Assembly: GCF_024345515.1 (NCBI RefSeq)
Contig: NZ_JAGQBG010000002.1
Coordinates: 1-39,412, forward strand
Source: Cyanobium sp. N5-Cardenillas
Lineage (GTDB): Bacteria; Cyanobacteriota; Cyanobacteriia; PCC-6307; Cyanobiaceae
Reading direction: 5' to 3'
DNA length: 39,412 nt
Every line of letters starts with the position of its first letter. Within the stretch, counting starts at the first letter, position 1. The notes beneath the pieces were generated by a model. The model was not told the origin of the DNA. It saw only the letters and a list, made by a program, of their open reading frames with translations, and did not search any database. Positions 23,307 to 32,258 of this stretch are shown piece by piece. The translations under genes and the position numbers were made by a program.

Positions 23307-25127
23307 CTACAGCCCGAAGTGGCGGCAGATCAGCCAGGGCACCACCAGGGCCAGGCCGATCGAGAGGGGCGCCCCGTAGCGAGCCATGTCGAGGAAGCGG
23401 TAGCGGCCGGGGCCGAACACCATCAGGTTGGTCTGGTAGCCGATCGGGGTGAGGAAGCTCTGGCTGGCGGCGAAGGTGATCGCGAAGATGAAGGCCATCG
23501 GCGGCATCGCCAGCCCCTTGGCCAGTTCGGTGGCGATCGGGATCAGCAGCACCACCGTGGTGCCGTTGCTGAGCGCCTCGGTGAACAGCTGACCCAGCAC
23601 GAACACCACCAGCAACACCCCATAGGCGGGCCAGCCCCTGAGGGACTGCAGCAGGTCGGTGGCCAGGGCCTCCGCCAGGCCGGTCTTCTGCATCGCCACG
23701 CTGAAGCAGGAGAGGGAGCCCAGCAGCAGGATCACGTCCCAGCGGATCGAACGCAGCAGTTCGCCGGAGCGCAGGCAGCCCGTGGCCACCATCGCCACCA
23801 TCGCCAGCAGCACCGAGGCCATCAGCGGCAGAATCTTGAGCATCGGAAGCAGGATCATCAGGGCCGCGATCCCCATGCCGACGAGCTTGCGATCGGTGGT
23901 GGGCAGATCCTTCTCGAGCTCGTCGAGCAGCACCAGGTCGTTGTTGGCCTGCAGGCCGCGGATGGCATCCACCGGCGCCTGCAGCAGCAGCACGTCGCCG
24001 GCCTGGAGCACCACCCGGCCCAGCAGCTCGCGCAGCACCTGGTTGCCCCGCCGCACCGCCAGCAGGGTGGCGTTGTAGCGCTGCCGAAAGCGCATGTCCC
24101 TCACGCTGGCGCCCGCCAGGGTTGAGCCGTTGGGCAGCAGCACCTCCACCACCCGCTGGGGGGAGGTGGCCTCACCGGCCAGTTCGCGCAGGTCCTCCTC
24201 CTGCTCACCGATCGGCGCCAAGGTGACCGTGTGCTCCTGCTGGAGACGGAGCAGGTTGTCGCGGTTGCAGCGCAGCAGCAGCCGGTCGCCCGCCTGCAGG
24301 GGCAGGTCGGCGAGGGGTGCGCTGAAGCTGTCCTGGCCACGGTGCAGCTCCAGCACATCCACGTCGAAACGGCGCTGCAGCCGGCTGTTGTGCAGCGACT
24401 GGCCGATCAGCTCGGACTGCTCCGGGATCAGCACGTCGGTGAGGTAGCCATCCCGCGCGAGGCCGCCCAGCAGGTCCTCATCCCCCTGGCCGCGGTCGGG
24501 CAGTAGCCGGTCGGAGACGGTGAGCATGTACAGCCCCCCCAGCAGCCACACCGGGATGCCGATGGCCGTGAAGCTGAACAGTTCCAGGGAACCGAAGCCC
24601 AGCTGGCGGCTCACATCGCTGGCCAGCAGGTTCGTGGAGGTGCCGAGCAGGGAGATCGTGCCGCCCAGCACGGTGGCGAAGGACAGGGGCAGCAGCACCT
24701 TCGAGGGGGAGACGCCCCGCCGGTGGCACCAGCCCTCGATCACCGGCAGCAGGGTGGCCACGATCGGGGTGTTGGGGATGAATCCGGAGATGGGGGCCAC
24801 CACACCCACCATCAGGGCGATCATCCGCTTGGGGCTGCGCACGGCGTCGGAACCGATCAGGGCCCGCAGCCGGTCGAGGCCACCACTGCGGAACAGACCG
24901 GCGGAAACGGCGAACAGCCCCATCAGGGTGATCAGGGCGGGGCTGCCGAAACCCTGCACCGCCTCATCGGGCTTGAGCACCTGGAAGCTGACCAGCAGGG
25001 CCGCCGCCAGCAGGCCGGTGACCTCCGGAGCCAGCCAGCCGGTGACGAACAGCACCATCGCCCCGACGAACACCGCCAGGGTGATGAGTCCTTCCGGGGT
25101 GGCGGCGACCGTGAGGAACGCTGGCAT
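23307..25127 (-). CDS. SLC13/DASS-type anion transporter with two RCK_C domains
   Basis: A 606-residue transporter with hydrophobic halves flanking a soluble insert. GFGSPALITLMGLFAVSAGL and FIPNTPIVATLLPVIEGW occur in the first half; SNGTTVVLLIPIATELA and FAASQSFLTPIGYQTNLMVF in the second are typical of the SLC13/CitT-like family. Between them (about 210-385) lie two repeats with VLIPEQSELIGQSLHNSRLQ, LQAGDRLLLRC and VLLQAGDVLLLQAP, each matching an RCK_C (TrkA-C) ligand-sensing domain. Substrates in the family include sulfate, phosphate or dicarboxylates; which one applies is not clear. It starts 8 bp after the stop of the KimA-like gene, so the two probably share a transcript. Confidence 0.85.
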   Translation of the reverse strand: MPAFLTVAATPEGLITLAVFVGAMVLFVTGWLAPEVTGLLAAALLVSFQVLKPDEAVQGFGSPALITLMGLFAVSAGLFRSGGLDRLRALIGSDAVRSPKRMIALMVGVVAPISGFIPNTPIVATLLPVIEGWCHRRGVSPSKVLLPLSFATVLGGTISLLGTSTNLLASDVSRQLGFGSLELFSFTAIGIPVWLLGGLYMLTVSDRLLPDRGQGDEDLLGGLARDGYLTDVLIPEQSELIGQSLHNSRLQRRFDVDVLELHRGQDSFSAPLADLPLQAGDRLLLRCNRDNLLRLQQEHTVTLAPIGEQEEDLRELAGEATSPQRVVEVLLPNGSTLAGASVRDMRFRQRYNATLLAVRRGNQVLRELLGRVVLQAGDVLLLQAPVDAIRGLQANNDLVLLDELEKDLPTTDRKLVGMGIAALMILLPMLKILPLMASVLLAMVAMVATGCLRSGELLRSIRWDVILLLGSLSCFSVAMQKTGLAEALATDLLQSLRGWPAYGVLLVVFVLGQLFTEALSNGTTVVLLIPIATELAKGLAMPPMAFIFAITFAASQSFLTPIGYQTNLMVFGPGRYRFLDMARYGAPLSIGLALVVPWLICRHFGL

Positions 25128-25135
25128 CGGGCCGT

Positions 25136-27031
25136 TCAGAGGTAGAAGCCGACCGTAGTGACGACCCGGGTGCCACGCTCGCGCAGGGCCCGCCGCAGAA
25201 GAATCGTCGACTGGTTGTGCAGCAGGTTCTCCCAGCGATGACGGGTGACGAACACCGGCAGCACCACCATGCAGAAGGCCTCCTGATCCTGGTGATGCTC
25301 GGCCTCAAAGCGCCGCACGAAGGCGACCACCGGGTCCACCAGGGAGCGGTAGGGGGACTCCAGCACCTCTAGGGGGATGTCCGGCAGCTGGCGGCTCCAC
25401 TGCTCCCGGAAGGCCTCGGCGCGGCCACCGCCGAGATCCACATGCACGGCCACCAGGTCGCTGGCGTTGCTGCGGGCAAAGCAGAGGGCCTCGAGGCTGC
25501 CGCGGTGCAGCTGGCCCACCAGCACCACCGTGGGGATTCCGCCCCCGGCGGGCGGAGTGGCCGGTAAGGGCAGAGGCCCCTCGGTGGTCAGGCGCAGACG
25601 CCTGGCCACGGCGTCGTAGTGGGAGCGGATCCGCAGGTACAGCGTCACCAGCAGCGGAATCGCCACCACCACCACCCAGGCCCCATGGGTGAACTTGCTG
25701 ATCAGAAGAATCACCGCCACCACGGCGGTGATCGCGGCGCCGATCCCGTTGATCAGCGCCCGGGAGCGCCAGCCCCGGTCCCGCAGCTTCCACCAGTGCA
25801 CCACCATGCCGGCCTGGGACAGGGTGAAGCTGATGAACACGCCCACCGCATAGAGGGGGATCAGGCGGCTGACGCTGCCATCCACGATCACCAGCAGCAG
25901 GCCGGCCATGGCGCTGAGGGCAAAGATGCCGTTGCTGAACACCAACCGGTCTCCCAGGGAGCAGAGCTGGCGGGGCAGAAAGCCGTCCTGGGCCAGGAAG
26001 GCCGCCAGCCTGGGGAAATCGGCATAGGCCGTGTTGGCCGCCAGCAGCAGGATCAGCAGCGTCGCCAGCTGCAGCACGAACAACAGCGGGCCATCCCCGA
26101 AGATCCGATCCCCCAGCTGGTACAGAAGGGTGGGGCCGTTGTCCTGCACCACCAGCCCGCCCTGGCTGGCCAGGGCGCTGATGCCGCTGAACATCAGGGC
26201 CAGCATCAGCACCATCACCCCCAGCACCCGACGGGCGTTGCGCCATTCCACCGGCTTGAAGGCGGCGACGCTGTCGCTGATCGCCTCGATGCCGGTGAGG
26301 GCGGCACAGCCGGAGCTGAAGGCCCGCATCAGCAGCAGGGGGCCGATGGCCTGGAGTCCCTGGGTGCCCTGGTGGGCCGCCGCCAGCAGCCGTTGCTGCT
26401 CCGTCAGGGGCAGGGGGGGGAGCTGGCCCAGCCCCATCTTGATGAACCCCGCCACCAGCAAGGTGACGACGGCGCCCATGAAAAGGTAGGTGGGCAGACT
26501 CAGGAGCCTGGCGCTGGAGCTGACGCCACGCAGGTTGGCGAGCATCACGAGCAGCACCGCCAGCAGGCAGAGGGGCACCCGTGCCGCAGCCAGCCCGGGG
26601 AAATAGGAGGTGAGGGCGGCGATACCGGCGGCCACGCTCACCGCCACGGTCAGCACGTAATCGATCGATAGGGAGGCTCCGGCCACCAGGCCAGCCCCCT
26701 GGCCGAGGTTCTGCTGGGAGACCCGGTAGGAGCCGCCGCCCTGCGGGTAGGCCTTGATGGTCTGCCGGTAGCTGCTGGCCACCACCAGCATCAGACCCAC
26801 GATCAGGGCCGTGATCGGCAGGGTGAACGGCAGGGCCGCCGCCCCGCCCATCCCCAGGACCAGCACGATTTCCTGGGTGGCGTAGGCGACCGAGGAGAGG
26901 GCATCGGAGCTGAGGATCGCCAGCGCTTCGGCGTTGCTGTAACGCTCCTCGTGATGGGCACTGGTGGGCAGGGGAGAGCCGATCAGCTGGCGCCGCAGGG
27001 TGTCGAGGCGGGACATGCCGGGTGAGCCCAT
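25136..27031 (-). CDS. APC-superfamily KimA-like K+ (or amino-acid) importer
   Basis: A 631-residue protein with about 12 membrane segments and a soluble C-terminal domain. The stretch ALAILSSDALSSVAYATQEI (residues 36-55) is the hallmark of the KimA/YdaO branch of APC transporters, and YPQGGGSYRVSQQNLG follows. The tail, from about 500, has TVVLVGQLHRGSLEAL, FARSNASDLVAVHVDL and FYL at the end, resembling the USP-like domain of KimA. B. subtilis KimA is a high-affinity K+ importer inhibited by cyclic di-AMP; use of K+ here is inferred. The frame is open to 27442, but the family start fits MGSPGMSRLDTL at 27031, or MSRLDTL at 27016. Confidence 0.82.
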   Translation of the reverse strand: MGSPGMSRLDTLRRQLIGSPLPTSAHHEERYSNAEALAILSSDALSSVAYATQEIVLVLGMGGAAALPFTLPITALIVGLMLVVASSYRQTIKAYPQGGGSYRVSQQNLGQGAGLVAGASLSIDYVLTVAVSVAAGIAALTSYFPGLAAARVPLCLLAVLLVMLANLRGVSSSARLLSLPTYLFMGAVVTLLVAGFIKMGLGQLPPLPLTEQQRLLAAAHQGTQGLQAIGPLLLMRAFSSGCAALTGIEAISDSVAAFKPVEWRNARRVLGVMVLMLALMFSGISALASQGGLVVQDNGPTLLYQLGDRIFGDGPLLFVLQLATLLILLLAANTAYADFPRLAAFLAQDGFLPRQLCSLGDRLVFSNGIFALSAMAGLLLVIVDGSVSRLIPLYAVGVFISFTLSQAGMVVHWWKLRDRGWRSRALINGIGAAITAVVAVILLISKFTHGAWVVVVAIPLLVTLYLRIRSHYDAVARRLRLTTEGPLPLPATPPAGGGIPTVVLVGQLHRGSLEALCFARSNASDLVAVHVDLGGGRAEAFREQWSRQLPDIPLEVLESPYRSLVDPVVAFVRRFEAEHHQDQEAFCMVVLPVFVTRHRWENLLHNQSTILLRRALRERGTRVVTTVGFYL

Positions 27032-27109
27032 CAATGAATGCCTTAGGACGCTAAGGGCCGTGGGCTGACCCGTCCTGCGCGTCCCACCCCGCCCGCTTCC
27101 GGCCTGGGC

Positions 27110-27346
27110 ATGGATCGCCACGACAGGGCCGCTGGGGTCGACCGCTGGCTGGTGGTGTTCGGCCTGATCCCCCGGGGCCTGCCGGGGCTGGTGTTCGCCA
27201 CCACGGCCCTGAACCAGGGCCTGATCGATCCGGTGCAGTTCTCCTCCCTGGTGCTGATGGTGACCATCACCACGGTGGTGGGACTGCTGCTGCTGGAGCG
27301 GCGCTTGCAACCCGGCGAGGCCGTCCTGGAAAGGGCGCACGGCTGA
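27110..27346 (+). pseudogene. C-terminal remnant of a CPA-type cation:proton antiporter
   Basis: A short frame of 78 residues in the 368-bp gap between the KimA-like gene and the P-type ATPase. VVFGLIPRGLPGLVFATTAL and QFSSLVLMVTITTVVGLLLL match the last two helices of Na+/H+ and K+/H+ antiporters, where a P-R-G-x-x-G turn and an F-x-x-L-V-L-M-V helix are usual. Ten or more upstream helices are absent, so this is probably a decayed leftover. It could still be a small membrane protein, because the frame is open and starts with ATG. Confidence 0.5.
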
Positions 27347-27399
27347 CGAAATCCGCCGCAGGTTGTGATTAGTGTTTGGGCGATTTGTGAACCGCCGCG

Positions 27400-30165
27400 T
27401 TGAACAACGCCACCACCGCGAGCCACTGGCACGCCCTGGCACCGGAGGAGTGCATCAAGGGCCTGGAGGCCAGTGCCGACGGCCTGAGCACGGCCCAGTG
27501 CGCCGAACGGCTGGCCAGGGTGGGACTGAACCGGCTGGAACTCAAGGCCGGGCGCAGCAATCTGCGCATCCTCTGGGACCAGTTCAGAAACGTGATGCTG
27601 ATCATGCTGCTGGCGGTGGCGGCGGTGTCCGCGGGTGTGGCCTACGCCGCCCAGCGCTTCCCCAAGGATGCGATCGCCATCGTGCTGATCGTGGGCCTCA
27701 ACGCCCTGCTGGGGTACCTGCAGGAAAGCCGCGCCCAGCAGGCCCTGGAGGCCCTGCGAGACATGGCCCAGCCCCTGGTGACCGTGCGGCGCGACGGCAT
27801 CTGGGAACGTCTGAGCAGCGAACAGCTGGTGCCCGGGGACCTGATCCGGGTGGAGGCCGGCGATCGGGTGCCGGCCGATGCCCGCCTGCTGGAGGTGGCC
27901 GAGCTGGGCCTGCGGGAGGCGGCCCTCACCGGCGAGGCCGAGGCGGTGAACAAGCTGGCCGAGCTGGTGCTCGATCCCTCCACCCCGGTCCTGGAACGGC
28001 AGAACTGTCTGTTCCAGGGCACCGAAGTGGTGCGCGGCCGCGGCTTGGCTGTGGTCAACGCCACGGGCATGCAGACCGAACTGGGCAAGATCGCCCAGAT
28101 GATCAACACGGCGGGTGGCGAGACCACACCGCTGCAGGAACGGCTCGACGGCCTGGCCAACGTGCTGGTCGTATCCGCCCTGGCCCTCGTGGCCGTGGTG
28201 GTGCTGCTGGGCTGGCTGCTGGGCCAGGGCCTGCTGGATCTGCTGGAGGTGGCCCTGTCGATGGCGGTGGCGATCGTGCCGGAAGGGCTGCCGGCGGTGA
28301 TCACGGTGACCCTGGCCATCGGCACCCAGCGGATGGTGCAGCGCGCCGCCCTGATCCGCCGTCTGCCGGCGGTGGAGGCCCTGGGTTCGGTCACGGTGAT
28401 CTGCACCGACAAGACCGGCACCCTCACCCTCAACCGCCAGGTGGTGCAGGAGCTGCGCAGCGGCACCACAGCCCTGGCGGTCAGCGGCAACGGCTACGAC
28501 CCCCATGGCGACTTCCACACCACTGAACTCACACCCCCCACCGGTGTTGAGGCCGGTCTGGCCCCTGGCGGCCGGATCCTGCTGCTCCAGGCCGGGGTCC
28601 TCTGCAGCGACGCCGAGCTCAAACAGGAACCCGACGGTCACTGGGAGATCCTCGGCGATCCCACCGAGGGGGCCCTGGTGGTGGCGGCCGCGAAGGCCGA
28701 CCTGGATGGTTTCGCCCTGCGCAGCCACTACAAGCGGGAGGCCGAGATCCCCTTCAGCTCCGAGCGCCAGCTGATGGCGGTCTGGGTTCAGGACCAGGAC
28801 GGCAGCCTGCAGGACCCCCTGGGGGAGACGGCGGCCGGCTCCACCACCTTGATGATCAGCAAGGGGGCCCCCGAAGTGATCCTCGGTACCTGTGATCGCT
28901 GGCTCGACGCCTCCGGTGTGGCCACCCTCAGCGACGCCCAGTGCCAGTGGTGGCTGGATCAGGCCCGGGATCTGGCCGCGTCCGGCCTGCGGGTGCTCGC
29001 CTTCGCCTGCGCCCCCCACCACCCCAGCCCCGAGCACGAACTGGAGCACCAGGTGCTGCTCGGGCTGATGGCCCAGCTGGATCCCGCCCGTCCCGAGGTG
29101 GCCGTGGCCGTGGCCCGCTGCCGGGAGGCCGGGATCCGCCCGGTGATGATCACCGGCGACCACCCCCTCACCGCCCGGGCCATCGGCGTCAACATCGGCC
29201 TGGTGGACCCCGGCGCCGAGGTGGTGCTCGGCCGGCAGCTGGAGGAGGCCGATGCCGAAGGGCTGGCCGCGATCGTCTCCCGCTGCAACGTGTTCGCCCG
29301 GGTGCCGCCCGAGCAGAAGCTGCGCATCGTGAAGGCCTTCCAGGGCCTCGGCCAGGTGGTGGCCATGACCGGCGACGGCGTCAACGACGCCCCGGCGCTC
29401 AAGCAGGCCCACATCGGCGTGGCCATGGGCATCACCGGCACCGAGGTGAGCAAGGAGGCCTCCGACATGGTGCTGCTCGACGACAACTTCGCCACGATCG
29501 TCAACGCCGTGGAGCAGGGCCGGCTGGTGTACGCCAACATCCGCCGCTTCATCAAGTACATCCTCGGCAGCAACGTGGGTGAACTGATCACGATTGCCTC
29601 CGCCCCGCTGCTGGGGCTGGTGGGGGTGCCGATGACGCCGATCCAGATCCTCTGGATGAACCTCGTCACTGATGGCGTCCCCGCCCTGGCCCTGGCCCTC
29701 GAGCCCGGCGAGGCCGGCCTGATGCAGCGCCCGCCGGCCGAACCCGGCGAATCGATCTTCGCCCGGGGGATCGGCAGCTACATCCTCCGCGTCGGCGTGG
29801 TCTTCGCCGTGATCACGATCACGATGATGGTGCTGGCCTCCAGGACCGGTGCCCCCTGGAAGACGATGGTGTTCACGATGCTGTGCCTGGCCCAGATGGG
29901 TCATGCCCTGGCGGCCCGCAGCGACCTGCCGCTGGTGCAGGTGAATCCCTTCACCAACCCCTGGCTTCTGGGGGCGGTGGTGTTCACCACGCTGCTGCAG
30001 TTGTCGCTGCTCTATGTCCCCGTGCTGGCGCAGTTCTTCGGCACCGTGCCCCTCTCCGCCCGTGATCTCGGCCTCTGCGTGGGCTTCAGTCTGGTGTTCT
30101 TCCTGTACCTGGAACTGGAGAAGGTGTGGCGGCTGTGGCGCCGCCGTCGCAGCGCCAACGCCTGA
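27400..30165 (+). CDS. PacL-type P-type cation ATPase (type IIA-like)
   Basis: A 921-residue ion pump. After two N-terminal helices come the actuator motif ALTGEAEAVNK, the membrane helix MAVAIVPEGLPAVITVTLAI (from M288, with the P-E-G-L-P kink), the phosphorylation loop VICTDKTGTLTLN with D337, and the hinge MTGDGVNDAPALKQAHIGVA. A C-terminal block with NLVTDGVPALALALEP follows. This order and P-E-G-L-P favour Ca2+-type pumps (PacL/PMR1-like) over heavy-metal or K+ pumps, although some cyanobacterial relatives carry Na+ or Mn2+. The start is a TTG at 27400; an ATG in a better place is absent. A 6-bp GC hairpin follows the stop. Confidence 0.88.
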   Translation: MNNATTASHWHALAPEECIKGLEASADGLSTAQCAERLARVGLNRLELKAGRSNLRILWDQFRNVMLIMLLAVAAVSAGVAYAAQRFPKDAIAIVLIVGLNALLGYLQESRAQQALEALRDMAQPLVTVRRDGIWERLSSEQLVPGDLIRVEAGDRVPADARLLEVAELGLREAALTGEAEAVNKLAELVLDPSTPVLERQNCLFQGTEVVRGRGLAVVNATGMQTELGKIAQMINTAGGETTPLQERLDGLANVLVVSALALVAVVVLLGWLLGQGLLDLLEVALSMAVAIVPEGLPAVITVTLAIGTQRMVQRAALIRRLPAVEALGSVTVICTDKTGTLTLNRQVVQELRSGTTALAVSGNGYDPHGDFHTTELTPPTGVEAGLAPGGRILLLQAGVLCSDAELKQEPDGHWEILGDPTEGALVVAAAKADLDGFALRSHYKREAEIPFSSERQLMAVWVQDQDGSLQDPLGETAAGSTTLMISKGAPEVILGTCDRWLDASGVATLSDAQCQWWLDQARDLAASGLRVLAFACAPHHPSPEHELEHQVLLGLMAQLDPARPEVAVAVARCREAGIRPVMITGDHPLTARAIGVNIGLVDPGAEVVLGRQLEEADAEGLAAIVSRCNVFARVPPEQKLRIVKAFQGLGQVVAMTGDGVNDAPALKQAHIGVAMGITGTEVSKEASDMVLLDDNFATIVNAVEQGRLVYANIRRFIKYILGSNVGELITIASAPLLGLVGVPMTPIQILWMNLVTDGVPALALALEPGEAGLMQRPPAEPGESIFARGIGSYILRVGVVFAVITITMMVLASRTGAPWKTMVFTMLCLAQMGHALAARSDLPLVQVNPFTNPWLLGAVVFTTLLQLSLLYVPVLAQFFGTVPLSARDLGLCVGFSLVFFLYLELEKVWRLWRRRRSANA

Positions 30166-30185
30166 AGGATGACCCACCGCTCAGG

Positions 30186-30201
30186 GGCCGGGTCGCCGGC
30201 C
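30186..30201 (+). terminator. GC hairpin after the P-type ATPase gene
   Basis: GGCCGG-GTCG-CCGGCC, a perfect 6-bp stem with a 4-nt loop, lies 20 bp past the ATPase stop and before the ndhF3 promoter region. No T-run follows, so it is a candidate only. Confidence 0.4.
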
Positions 30202-30228
30202 TGGGCAGACGACGGCTCACTGATAACG

Positions 30229-30240
30229 ACTGCTTGCAGT
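30229..30240. promoter_or_regulatory. Inverted repeat in the ndhF3 upstream region
   Basis: ACTGC-TT-GCAGT lies about 100 bp before the ndhF3 ATG. Inducible NDH-1MS operons are controlled by the LysR-type regulator CcmR/NdhR in other cyanobacteria. The TCAATG-N10-ATCAAT site described for Synechocystis is not found between 30166 and 30341, so this repeat is the only symmetrical candidate I see. Confidence 0.3.
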
Positions 30241-30341
30241 TCCCATAGGACATTCCTTCCCAGAAAGCCCACCACTCGTCAACGGGGATCTTAGTGTTCG
30301 CCACCACGCGGGCCATCCCCGGTCCCGATTGTTCTCCCGCC

Positions 30342-32258
30342 ATGACCCTGTTCTTCGCCCAGACGGCCTGGCTGGTTCCGCTGTATCCGCTGGTGGCGTC
30401 CCTGCTGTCGCTTCTGTGGTCTCCGGGGCTGATCTCGCGCACGGGCCCACGCCCCTGCGGCTATCTCAACCTCACCCTGGTGAGCGTGGCGTTCGTCCAT
30501 AGCGCCGCCGCCCTGATGGCGCTGCATTCCAATTCCGCCGCCGGTGCCGCTGCTCTCTACAAGCCCCTCTCCTTCGGCTGGACCTGGCTAGAGACCGCCG
30601 GGCTCAAGGTGAGCTTCGACGGCCTGATCACCGAGCCGGCCCTGATCGCGATGACGGTGATCACCGGCCTGCATGTGCTGGTGCAGATCTACGCCATCGG
30701 CTATCTGGAGATGGACTGGGGCTGGCCCCGCTTCTTCGGGTCACTGAGCTTCTTCGAGGCCGGTCTGTGCGCCTTGGTGCTCACGGACTCGCTGTTCTTC
30801 AGCTACGTGATCCTCGAACTGCTCACCCTCGGCACCTACCTGATCGTGGGCACCTGGTACAACCAGCCCCTGGTGGTGAAGGGCGCGAGGGATGCCTTCC
30901 TCACTAAGCGGATCGGCGACCTGATCCTGCTGGCCGGCCTGATCGCCCTGCTGCCGATCACCGGCACCTGGAACTTCCACGGGCTGCAGGCCTGGGCGGC
31001 CGATCAGATCAACAACGGCAACCCCCTGCCCCAGGTTCTGCCGCTGATCCTGCTGGCCTTGATCGCCGGGCCGATGGGCAAGTGCGCCCAGATCCCCCTG
31101 CACCTGTGGCTCGATGAGGCCATGGAGAGCCCCTTGCCATCCACCGTGCTGCGTAACTCGGTGGTGGTGGTGGGCGGCGCCTGGGTGCTGCTGCGGCTCG
31201 AGCCCCTGATCGAACTGAGCCCCCTGGTGCAGACCGTGCTCGTGATCGTGGGCGGAACCACCGCCCTGGTGGCCTCCCTGATCGCCCTGGCCCAGATCGA
31301 TGTGAAGCGCGCCCTCTCCTTCCTGGTGAGCAGCTGGCTCGGCCTGCTGTTCGTGGCGGTGGGCCTGGGCGGCATCAGCGTGGCCGATCACCTGATGCTG
31401 GTGTATCCCCTGCCGATGGCGCTGTTGTTGATGGTGATCGGCGCCATCGTGATCACCAACGTCACCCAGGACCTCACCCAGCTCGGGGGCCTGTGGAGCA
31501 AGCGTCCGCTGATGGGCCTGGCCTTCCTCACAGGCGCCGCCGGCCTGATGGCCTTGCCGCCGTTCGGTGGCTTCGCCGCCCTGCGCGAGCTGATGGAGCT
31601 CACGGCCAAGAGCTCCCATCCGGTGCTGCTCGGTTGCCTGGTGCTGTTCACCAATGCCCTGATCAGCGCCGGCCTTATCCGGGTGTTCGGTCTGATCTGG
31701 GGAGGGCGTCCGTCGGTGTTCACCACCCGCTCCGCGGAGGTGCTGTGGCTGATGGCCCTGCCCACCTTCGTGCTCATGGGTCTGGTGCTGCACCTGCCCC
31801 AGCTGATGGTGATCAACGGCGTCTTCGCCCTGTCCCCCCTTCCGGGCTGGGGTCCGCTGGCGGTGCCCCTGCTGATCTCCACCCTCGTGGGCGGCGGCCT
31901 CTCGGCGGCGTTTTACCTGCGGCCCCACCCCCTGGCCCATCTGCCCGCCGCCCTCGGCGGCCTGCAGGACTGGCTGGCCCACGACATGCAGACCGAGCGC
32001 TTCTACCACCGCACCGTGGTGTGGCTGGTGGTGGCCCTGGCCCGGCTCAGCGCCTGGTCGGATGACAGGCTCATCGATGGCTTCAGTGGTGCCTCCGGGA
32101 GTGCCGCCCTCGAGGGTGCCCGCCGCCTCAGCTTCACCACCTCCGGCCGCACCCAGGCCTATGCCCTCACCCTCGTTCTCGGGGTGCTGCTGATGGCCGC
32201 CTGGCTGCTGGCCTCCGCCCCTTCCGTTCCGTCCGAACTCGTTCGCCCGTTCCGCTGA
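30342..32258 (+). CDS. ndhF3: NDH-1MS subunit NdhF3 (CO2-uptake NAD(P)H dehydrogenase)
   Basis: A 638-residue multi-pass subunit of the antiporter-like NuoL/NdhF family in the thylakoid or plasma membrane. ITEPALIAMTVITGLHVLVQ, SLSFFEAGLCALVLTDSLFF, FLTKRIGDLILLAGLIALLP and the QIPLHLWLDEAMESPLPSTV loop, the proton-channel region, are all present. Its placement immediately before ndhD3, cupA and cupS assigns it to the inducible CO2-hydrating complex rather than respiratory NDH-1L. The frame is open from 30294, but the protein begins MTLFFAQTAWLVPLYPL at 30342. It overlaps ndhD3 by one base (TGATG). Confidence 0.92.
   Translation: MTLFFAQTAWLVPLYPLVASLLSLLWSPGLISRTGPRPCGYLNLTLVSVAFVHSAAALMALHSNSAAGAAALYKPLSFGWTWLETAGLKVSFDGLITEPALIAMTVITGLHVLVQIYAIGYLEMDWGWPRFFGSLSFFEAGLCALVLTDSLFFSYVILELLTLGTYLIVGTWYNQPLVVKGARDAFLTKRIGDLILLAGLIALLPITGTWNFHGLQAWAADQINNGNPLPQVLPLILLALIAGPMGKCAQIPLHLWLDEAMESPLPSTVLRNSVVVVGGAWVLLRLEPLIELSPLVQTVLVIVGGTTALVASLIALAQIDVKRALSFLVSSWLGLLFVAVGLGGISVADHLMLVYPLPMALLLMVIGAIVITNVTQDLTQLGGLWSKRPLMGLAFLTGAAGLMALPPFGGFAALRELMELTAKSSHPVLLGCLVLFTNALISAGLIRVFGLIWGGRPSVFTTRSAEVLWLMALPTFVLMGLVLHLPQLMVINGVFALSPLPGWGPLAVPLLISTLVGGGLSAAFYLRPHPLAHLPAALGGLQDWLAHDMQTERFYHRTVVWLVVALARLSAWSDDRLIDGFSGASGSAALEGARRLSFTTSGRTQAYALTLVLGVLLMAAWLLASAPSVPSELVRPFR

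Noticed and set aside
27043-30177. Minus-strand open frame of 1044 codons opposite the P-type ATPase
   Set aside because: GC-rich antisense shadow; His/Gly/Gln-rich translation without domains, while the plus strand holds all P-type ATPase motifs.
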